From the NCBI GenBank assembly GCA_021741795.1, contig JAIOXC010000108.1:1-5193 (forward strand): 5,193 bases of DNA, written 5' to 3'. The position numbers and the translations under genes were made by a program. This document shows, piece after piece, positions 1-3,239 of this stretch (positions within the stretch are counted from its first letter, which is position 1; every line of letters begins with the position of its first letter). Below the pieces are notes generated by a model. The model was not told the origin of the DNA and did no database searches. It saw nothing but the letters and a program-made list of their open reading frames with translations. This DNA is from Ilumatobacteraceae bacterium. GTDB taxonomy: Bacteria; Actinomycetota; Acidimicrobiia; Acidimicrobiales; Ilumatobacteraceae.

Positions 1-406
1 GTCCAGGAATATCGTGCAACAACGCCGCATCCATAGATGCAGTATTTGGTGTTTCGTATGCACTAAAAACATCTGCTTCGAGCGCGCGCGAGAGCAAAGT
101 ATTGTCAACACCCCACAACACATCACCTTCTGGATTGCCGCTTGTGAGCACTGCTTTGGTTACCAATTCTCCGGCATCACCACCCTGTACAACTTCTACC
201 GCAATGCCAGTGGCAGCAGTAAAGGCATCAAAAATGCCAGGTGAGGGAGTAAACGATTCGTGTGCAAGCAACGTCAGTGTGACCGGGCCATCGGTCGAGT
301 CACTCGTCAATACTGTTGAATCTGGTGAATCGGTTGAAGTTGGCGAAGAAGAGCAACTCGCTGTCAAGATCGCGAGCATTCCTAATGCGGCTAGGTATTT
401 TCTCAT
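1..406 (-). CDS. thiB: Thiamine ABC transporter substrate-binding lipoprotein (ThiB/TbpA family), N-terminal part
   Basis: Solute-binding component of a thiamine (possibly also TMP/TPP) ABC importer, anchored to the outer face of the membrane. The start is ATG at 406-404 on the minus strand, and 135 codons run open to the window edge, so the C-terminal part (family members are usually about 330-360 residues) is missing. Residues 1-17 form a short signal peptide (MRK, then a hydrophobic run) ending in a lipobox LTAS-C18. A Ser/Thr/Asp-rich linker (about 19-40) follows. The mature domain then begins VTLTLLAHESF (42-52), followed by GIFDAF (57-62), VVQGGDAGELVTKAVLT (72-88) and NPEGDVLWGVDNTLLSRALE (91-110). 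These blocks are typical of the ThiB family (known). The gene begins one base after the thiN stop codon, which implies translational coupling and shared riboswitch control (inferred). Permease and ATPase genes probably follow off the left edge. Another iron/thiamine-type binding protein is the main alternative, but the thiN neighbour argues for thiamine. Confidence 0.92.
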   Translation of the reverse strand, partial: MRKYLAALGMLAILTASCSSSPTSTDSPDSTVLTSDSTDGPVTLTLLAHESFTPSPGIFDAFTAATGIAVEVVQGGDAGELVTKAVLTSGNPEGDVLWGVDNTLLSRALEADVFSAYETPNTASMDAALLHDIPG

Positions 407-407
407 C

Positions 408-1064
408 TCATGCCTCCACTGCGTTTGGTTGAATAACAAAAAGCTGTCCGTGAGCAAGCGAAATTGTCGCAGTTGCTGCCACAAGTTCATTGCTTACACC
501 TCGTGAAGAGTGGGCTTCAAGAGTTCCCTCATTGAGTGCCCACTTCAGGCCATCGGTAGTGATTCCAATTGCATCACCGTGTTGTGCAATGAGGCCAACA
601 ACATCGCCGACTTTGCCATGAATCGTGCAGAGGCCTGGTCCGCGCAAAAGTTGTATTCGTGCGGTATCCCACAACGCCGACACTTCACAGTCCTTCAATG
701 CTTTGTGCTGCATGGCGCTCAAGACGCCAAGTTGATGATCGAGACGTCCGCCTCCGCCAGTCACGAGCACTATTTGTCGCGATCCATGAGCAACTGCTGC
801 CAGCAGTGCAAGTTCGGTGTCGGTCGCGTCTTTATCGCGTGGCATTCGCTGAACGGTCACACCGTTGATTTCGGCAGCAACGAGCACTGCTGGATCAACG
901 GAATCCATATCGCCAATAACCAAGTTGACCCGCAAACCCAAGTCAATCGCACTATGCAATCCAGAATCTGCAGCAATGACGTAATCGTGCTTCGGCAAAT
1001 ACTTGGCAACAGATTTAGCGATCGGGAGCCCTCCGATCACCACCACTGCAGTTGTCTCAACCAT
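408..1064 (-). CDS. thiN: Thiamine pyrophosphokinase (EC 2.7.6.2)
   Basis: Cytoplasmic enzyme that transfers pyrophosphate from ATP to free thiamine, giving thiamine pyrophosphate and AMP in one salvage step. The 218-residue length is normal for bacterial thiN/THI80 enzymes. Visible family motifs, in order, are AADSG (31-35), IGDMDS (50-55, acidic metal/ATP site), DKDATDTELAL (78-88), TGGGGRLDH (102-110) and, in the C-terminal thiamine-binding domain, TDGLKW (170-175) and SSRGVSNE (186-193). All the usual acidic residues are present. The ATG at 1064-1062 has GGGAG 7 bases upstream, and a TPP riboswitch ends inside that ribosome site. The downstream thiB start is one base past the stop. Expression should therefore fall when TPP is plentiful (inferred from the leader). 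Pairing with a thiamine importer indicates salvage of external thiamine; whether the cell also makes thiamine de novo cannot be told from here. Confidence 0.96.
   Translation of the reverse strand: MVETTAVVVIGGLPIAKSVAKYLPKHDYVIAADSGLHSAIDLGLRVNLVIGDMDSVDPAVLVAAEINGVTVQRMPRDKDATDTELALLAAVAHGSRQIVLVTGGGGRLDHQLGVLSAMQHKALKDCEVSALWDTARIQLLRGPGLCTIHGKVGDVVGLIAQHGDAIGITTDGLKWALNEGTLEAHSSRGVSNELVAATATISLAHGQLFVIQPNAVEA
413..417 (-). promoter_or_regulatory. Ribosome binding site of thiB inside the end of thiN
   Basis: GGAGG (417-413 on the minus strand) lies 6 bases ahead of the ATG at 406, inside the last codons of thiN. It decides the start. The other ATG at 411-409 is only 1 base from the GGAGG and stops after two codons (Met-Arg-stop), so it is not the gene start. 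The nearly overlapping stop and start fit coupled translation of the two thiamine genes. Confidence 0.85.
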
Positions 1065-1069
1065 AACTT

Positions 1070-1158
1070 CGCTCCCGCGCTGGCATTATCCAGCAGGTAA
1101 GCGGGTCAGTGGCGGCGGCCACCCTCTCAGCCCGCCGATCCAGCGAACTCCCCGTGCG
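1070..1158 (-). ncRNA. TPP (THI-box) riboswitch in the thiN leader
   Basis: Aptamer that binds thiamine pyrophosphate, lying immediately before thiN. Minus-strand helices I can draw: P1 CGC (1158-1156) with GCG (1072-1070), short; P2 CGGG (1154-1151) with CCCG (1105-1102); P3 GTTCGC (1148-1143) with GCGGGC (1135-1130), loop of 7; the conserved TGAGA (1129-1125) that binds the pyrimidine ring; an optional P3a GTGGC (1122-1118) with GCCAC (1113-1109); P4 CCTG (1097-1094) with CGGG (1077-1074); P5 CTGG (1093-1090) with CCAG (1083-1080), closing the hallmark loop ATAATG; then CG (1079-1078). Odd point: the usual AU between the P4 and P5 5' strands is missing. The thiN Shine-Dalgarno overlaps P4, so translational control is likely. 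Upstream, the 31 bases to the CDF stop show no convincing -35/-10 pair (TACGAT at 1172-1167 is weak), so the promoter is uncertain and readthrough from the CDF gene is possible. Confidence 0.94.
1072..1076 (-). promoter_or_regulatory. Ribosome binding site of thiN, embedded in riboswitch helix P4
   Basis: GGGAG (1076-1072, minus strand) stands 7 bases before the thiN ATG. Its three G bases are also the 3' strand of aptamer helix P4 (CGGG 1077-1074 pairing with CCUG 1097-1094). The ribosome site is therefore free only when the aptamer is not folded, which implies direct occlusion on TPP binding without a separate expression platform (inferred from pairing). Confidence 0.85.
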
Positions 1159-1189
1159 TACGTCTCAATCGTATCGTGTTTGAAAATAC

Positions 1190-2098
1190 TTAGCGTCGAA
1201 TGTCTGGTTCGATATAGATCCGCAGCGTGGCATCCACCACGCTGCGTGCTCGAACTTCGGCATCATCAATTGCTTGTGCAAGTTGAGCTACTGAGAGAGT
1301 GTTAACAAAATCAATCTTTGCGGCTAACAAAACTTCGTCTGGTCCAAGGTGCATTGTTCGCGAGTGCACGATACTGAGCACGCGAGGATCATCTTGTAAT
1401 GCTCGTTCAATGAGTTCTTGTTGTTCGGGAAGTGCGGCTTCACCCATCAGTAAGCCCTTCATCTCCACGGCGAGCACGATGGCGATCACGATAAGCAAAA
1501 CACCAATCGTCAGAGAACCGATTGCGTCCCAGCGGGCATCGTGTGTGTAATGGGCCGTGATCACTCCAGCAAGTGCAACGAACAACCCAACTTCAGCACC
1601 TACATCTTCGAGCAACACCACCGGTAGTTCGGGTTGTTTTGATGTTTTGATAAATCTCCACCACGACATCGACTTCGGCTTGACGTGATTAGCTTCTTTC
1701 ACTGCAGTTCTCAATGAAAAAGTTTCGAGTGCAATCGCCACGACGAGGATGCCAATTGCGATGCCAAGATTCGTTGCTTCATGCGGATGCAGAAGTTTTT
1801 GTATGCCTTCATAAAATGCAAAAAGGCCGCCCATGCTGAACAACACAAGGGCTACAACGAATGACCAGAAATAGCGCTCGCGGCCAAAACCAAACTGAAA
1901 CTCGGCATTGGGTGAGCGCTCCGAACGTTTTCCACCCACAAGTAGAAGTGCTTGGTTGCCGGTGTCTGCGGCCGAGTGCACGGCTTCTGCCATCAGGCCA
2001 GCCGAGCCGGTGATGGCTGCGCCTACGAATTTGGATACGGCAATTCCAAGGTTCGCCCCAAAGGCTGCGTAGATTGCGCGCTTGCTTCCGTCGTTCAT
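1190..2098 (-). CDS. Cation diffusion facilitator (CDF) family divalent metal transporter, SLC30A9-like
   Basis: Inner-membrane secondary transporter expected to export Zn2+ or a similar divalent cation in exchange for protons. Numbering is from the ATG at 2098 (302 residues). There are six hydrophobic segments at roughly 7-27, 30-55, 76-99, 110-129, 159-182 and 192-213, then a soluble C-terminal metal-sensing domain (about 215-302). TM2 carries VHSAADTGNQ (40-49) with H41, D45 and N48, and FGFGRERYFWSF (69-80) precedes TM3. The TM4-TM5 loop holds KPKSMSWWRFIKTSKQPELP. These sequences resemble the SLC30A9/ZnT9-type branch of the family (from memory). In TM5 the canonical His-x3-Asp is absent, and LEDVGAEVG (163-171) supplies E164, D165 and E169 instead, so substrate is uncertain. 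The frame extends to a GTG at 2137, but conserved sequence begins at the ATG and a -10-like element lies too near the GTG. GGAG sits only 2 bases from the ATG, which is unusually tight. The gene diverges from nfuA. Confidence 0.93.
   Translation of the reverse strand: MNDGSKRAIYAAFGANLGIAVSKFVGAAITGSAGLMAEAVHSAADTGNQALLLVGGKRSERSPNAEFQFGFGRERYFWSFVVALVLFSMGGLFAFYEGIQKLLHPHEATNLGIAIGILVVAIALETFSLRTAVKEANHVKPKSMSWWRFIKTSKQPELPVVLLEDVGAEVGLFVALAGVITAHYTHDARWDAIGSLTIGVLLIVIAIVLAVEMKGLLMGEAALPEQQELIERALQDDPRVLSIVHSRTMHLGPDEVLLAAKIDFVNTLSVAQLAQAIDDAEVRARSVVDATLRIYIEPDIRR
1221..1246 (-). repeat. Perfect 10-bp inverted repeat (hairpin) inside the 3' end of the CDF gene
   Basis: CGCAGCGTGG (1221-1230) and CCACGCTGCG (1237-1246) are exact reverse complements with a 6-base loop. 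They sit about 30 bases before the stop codon of the CDF gene, in codons for a conserved-looking C-terminal strand. No T-run follows on the minus strand, so this is not a classic intrinsic terminator. It may stabilise the mRNA end, separate the transporter transcript from the riboswitch, or be chance in coding DNA. Confidence 0.6.
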
Positions 2099-2102
2099 GG
2101 CT

Positions 2103-2121
2103 CCACACTGCCACAGTGGGG
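2103..2121 (-). repeat. Imperfect inverted repeat in the CDF leader overlapping its Shine-Dalgarno
   Basis: The arms CCACACTG (2103-2110) and CAGTGGGG (2114-2121) pair at 7 of 8 positions around a CCA spacer; the inner CACTG/CAGTG is perfect. In the CDF mRNA this would form a small hairpin whose last bases include the GG of the GGAG (2104-2101) just ahead of the ATG at 2098. It could be a DNA operator or an RNA hairpin affecting translation. The function is not shown. Confidence 0.4.
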
Positions 2122-2122
2122 T

Positions 2123-2151
2123 TTGAATAAACAACACGGCGATAGTATTAA
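2123..2151 (+). promoter_or_regulatory. Putative nfuA promoter
   Basis: Two overlapping readings are possible. TAGTAT (2143-2148) fits TAnnnT and would place the transcript start at about 2155-2156, on the in-frame GTG, giving a leaderless mRNA. Alternatively, TTGAAT (2123-2128), 17 bases, then TATTAA (2146-2151) has better -35/-10 spacing. Neither the GTG at 2156 nor the ATG at 2174 has a recognisable Shine-Dalgarno, which favours leaderless translation, a common mode in actinobacteria. Confidence 0.45.
2142..2147 (-). promoter_or_regulatory. Putative -10 element of the CDF gene promoter
   Basis: TACTAT (2147-2142 on the minus strand) matches the actinobacterial TAnnnT pattern and would start transcription near 2135, leaving a leader of roughly 37 bases before the ATG at 2098. 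No good -35 is seen: the hexamers at 17-18 base spacing are GGCAAA and TGGCAA. It overlaps the -10-like sequence for the opposite gene. Confidence 0.45.
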
Positions 2152-2173
2152 TCCCGTGAGCCCCTTTGCCAGC

Positions 2174-2794
2174 ATGACATCAGAGACCACCGACAAGTCC
2201 AACACCATCGTCACGGTCACGCCAATCGCGCACATCAAGTTGCTCGAGTTGCGCGATGCCGAGACTGAAGGTGAGCAGCTGGGTCTGCGCCTCGAGATTT
2301 TGTCTGAGCCAGGCGAAGACTTCCGTTACGACTTGTCATTCGATTTCTTCACCAAAGCAGCATTTTCTGATGAGGTCCGAACGATTGACGGACTCAAGAT
2401 CATCATTCCTGCCAAAGACATCGATTCGTTCCAAGATGCAGTGATTGATCATTCCGACACACAAGGTCTATTGATTCGTAATCCCAACAAACCAAAGTCT
2501 GCAAAGATCGAAGGTCTTGTCAATGACGATGACGTCTCTGCCGAGATCGAAACAATTGTTGCAGCAGAAGTGAACCCAATGCTTGCCTCGCACGGCGGCT
2601 TCGTTACTTTTGCTGGACACGACAAAGAGGGCACTGCGTACTTCACGATGGGCGGCGGTTGTCACGGCTGTTCAATGAGTCGCCAGACGATGCTTGAGGG
2701 CGTGGGCACAATGGTGTCCGAGAAAATTCCCGCGATTACAAAAGTGCGTGACCTTACCGATCACTCGACAGGCGCAAACCCCTTTTATTCGTAA
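2174..2794 (+). CDS. nfuA: NfuA-type Fe-S cluster carrier (degenerate A-type domain plus Nfu domain)
   Basis: Carrier that accepts an Fe-S cluster from the assembly machinery and delivers it to apoproteins in the cytoplasm. The protein has 206 residues counted from the ATG at 2174. The N-terminal half (about 12-105), with LGLRLEI (36-42), YDLSFD (52-57) and DGLKIIIPA (72-80), looks like an A-type (HesB/IscA) fold but contains no cysteine, as in E. coli NfuA, so it should serve target recognition rather than cluster ligation. The C-terminal Nfu domain (about 122-195) contains NPMLASHGGFVTF (134-146) and MGGGCHGCSMS (159-169); C163 and C166 form the CxxC pair that, in a homodimer, bridges a 4Fe-4S cluster. 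An in-frame GTG at 2156 would add six residues (VSPFAS) and is a candidate leaderless start; an open extension further upstream lies antisense to the CDF gene and is rejected. No suf/isc genes are visible nearby. Confidence 0.95.
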   Translation: MTSETTDKSNTIVTVTPIAHIKLLELRDAETEGEQLGLRLEILSEPGEDFRYDLSFDFFTKAAFSDEVRTIDGLKIIIPAKDIDSFQDAVIDHSDTQGLLIRNPNKPKSAKIEGLVNDDDVSAEIETIVAAEVNPMLASHGGFVTFAGHDKEGTAYFTMGGGCHGCSMSRQTMLEGVGTMVSEKIPAITKVRDLTDHSTGANPFYS

Positions 2795-2806
2795 GCAATT
2801 GCTTAC
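2791..2806. repeat. Perfect 16-base palindrome between convergent genes
   Basis: GTAAGCAATTGCTTAC is its own reverse complement. It contains the nfuA stop codon (TAA 2792-2794) and fills most of the 18-base gap before the SCP2 gene stop (2815-2813). As RNA it can fold to a 6-bp stem with an AATT loop in either direction. The stem is weak and no clear T-run follows on either strand (AATCTCTT on plus, GAATAAAA on minus), so a bidirectional terminator is possible but not established. A protein-binding palindrome is the alternative. Confidence 0.5.
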
Positions 2807-2812
2807 AATCTC

Positions 2813-3211
2813 TTAGTTGTAGTCGGTAGTTTCGCGAATCTTGTCGAAGATCGGGTTGAGCGCCGCAAATACGTCGCCTGCATCAATCAATTTTTGATGA
2901 TCTCCAACAAACTTGATATGACCGTTAATGAAGGCTTCTTGCGCGTTGAGCACACCAGTCGCTACTGCAACTGCGGTGTCATAGGGCTCTGTAAAGCGCA
3001 CATCTTCGGGTGATGCTTCTCCGCTAGTAAGTGCGGCAACACCGTTGCCAACCTGCAAGTGATACACAACATCGCCGTGGGGAGTGCTAGTGACAACCTG
3101 CGTTAATCCAACAGAGTGAATTGAAGCGAGTTGTTGCAACTCGGAATTTGTCGCAACTAGATCAGAAACTGCTTGTACCCAATCGGCCGACAAGTATCGA
3201 AGCTTCGACAC
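2813..3211 (-). CDS. SCP2 sterol-transfer-like domain protein
   Basis: Small soluble single-domain protein of 132 residues resembling the sterol carrier protein 2 family, which bind lipids or acyl chains in a hydrophobic tunnel; the ligand in bacteria is mostly unknown. Recognition rests on the order of strands and helices and on the typical C-terminal block AFINGHIKFVGDHQKLI (93-109) followed by a last amphipathic helix (112-127). The region DVVYHLQVGNGVAALTSGE (47-65) matches the central strands. There is no signal peptide or membrane segment. The start is GTG at 3211-3209, chosen because an in-frame TGA lies two codons upstream and no ATG fits; no strong Shine-Dalgarno precedes it. It begins 28 bases after the hppA stop, so it is probably co-transcribed, and its 3' end converges on nfuA. 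A link to lipid metabolism or to the pyrophosphatase is only positional. Confidence 0.83.
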   Translation of the reverse strand: MSKLRYLSADWVQAVSDLVATNSELQQLASIHSVGLTQVVTSTPHGDVVYHLQVGNGVAALTSGEASPEDVRFTEPYDTAVAVATGVLNAQEAFINGHIKFVGDHQKLIDAGDVFAALNPIFDKIRETTDYN

Positions 3212-3239
3212 CTGTCAGCCGATCTTTACGGTTGAGTAC
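3212..3239 (-). other. Short hppA to SCP2-gene spacer
   Basis: The 28-base spacer holds no hairpin, T-run or -10-like hexamer that I can see, and no clear ribosome site for the following GTG. Readthrough from hppA is the simplest explanation for expression of the small gene. Confidence 0.5.

Noticed and set aside
510..1100. Long plus-strand open frame of 196 codons
   Set aside because: It lies antisense to thiN and its riboswitch, and the translation has no recognisable family features.
1159..1189. Promoter directly before the TPP riboswitch
   Set aside because: TACGAT and TATTTT are weak -10 matches with no -35 partner; not enough to call a promoter.
2099..2137. GTG start at 2137 for the CDF protein
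   Set aside because: The 13 added residues do not look conserved, there is no ribosome site, and a -10-like element lies only 4 bases upstream of it.
1952..2155. N-terminal extension of the nfuA frame back to an ATG at 1952
   Set aside because: It runs antisense through the first part of the CDF gene and its residues do not resemble any Nfu N-terminus; the open frame is a shadow.
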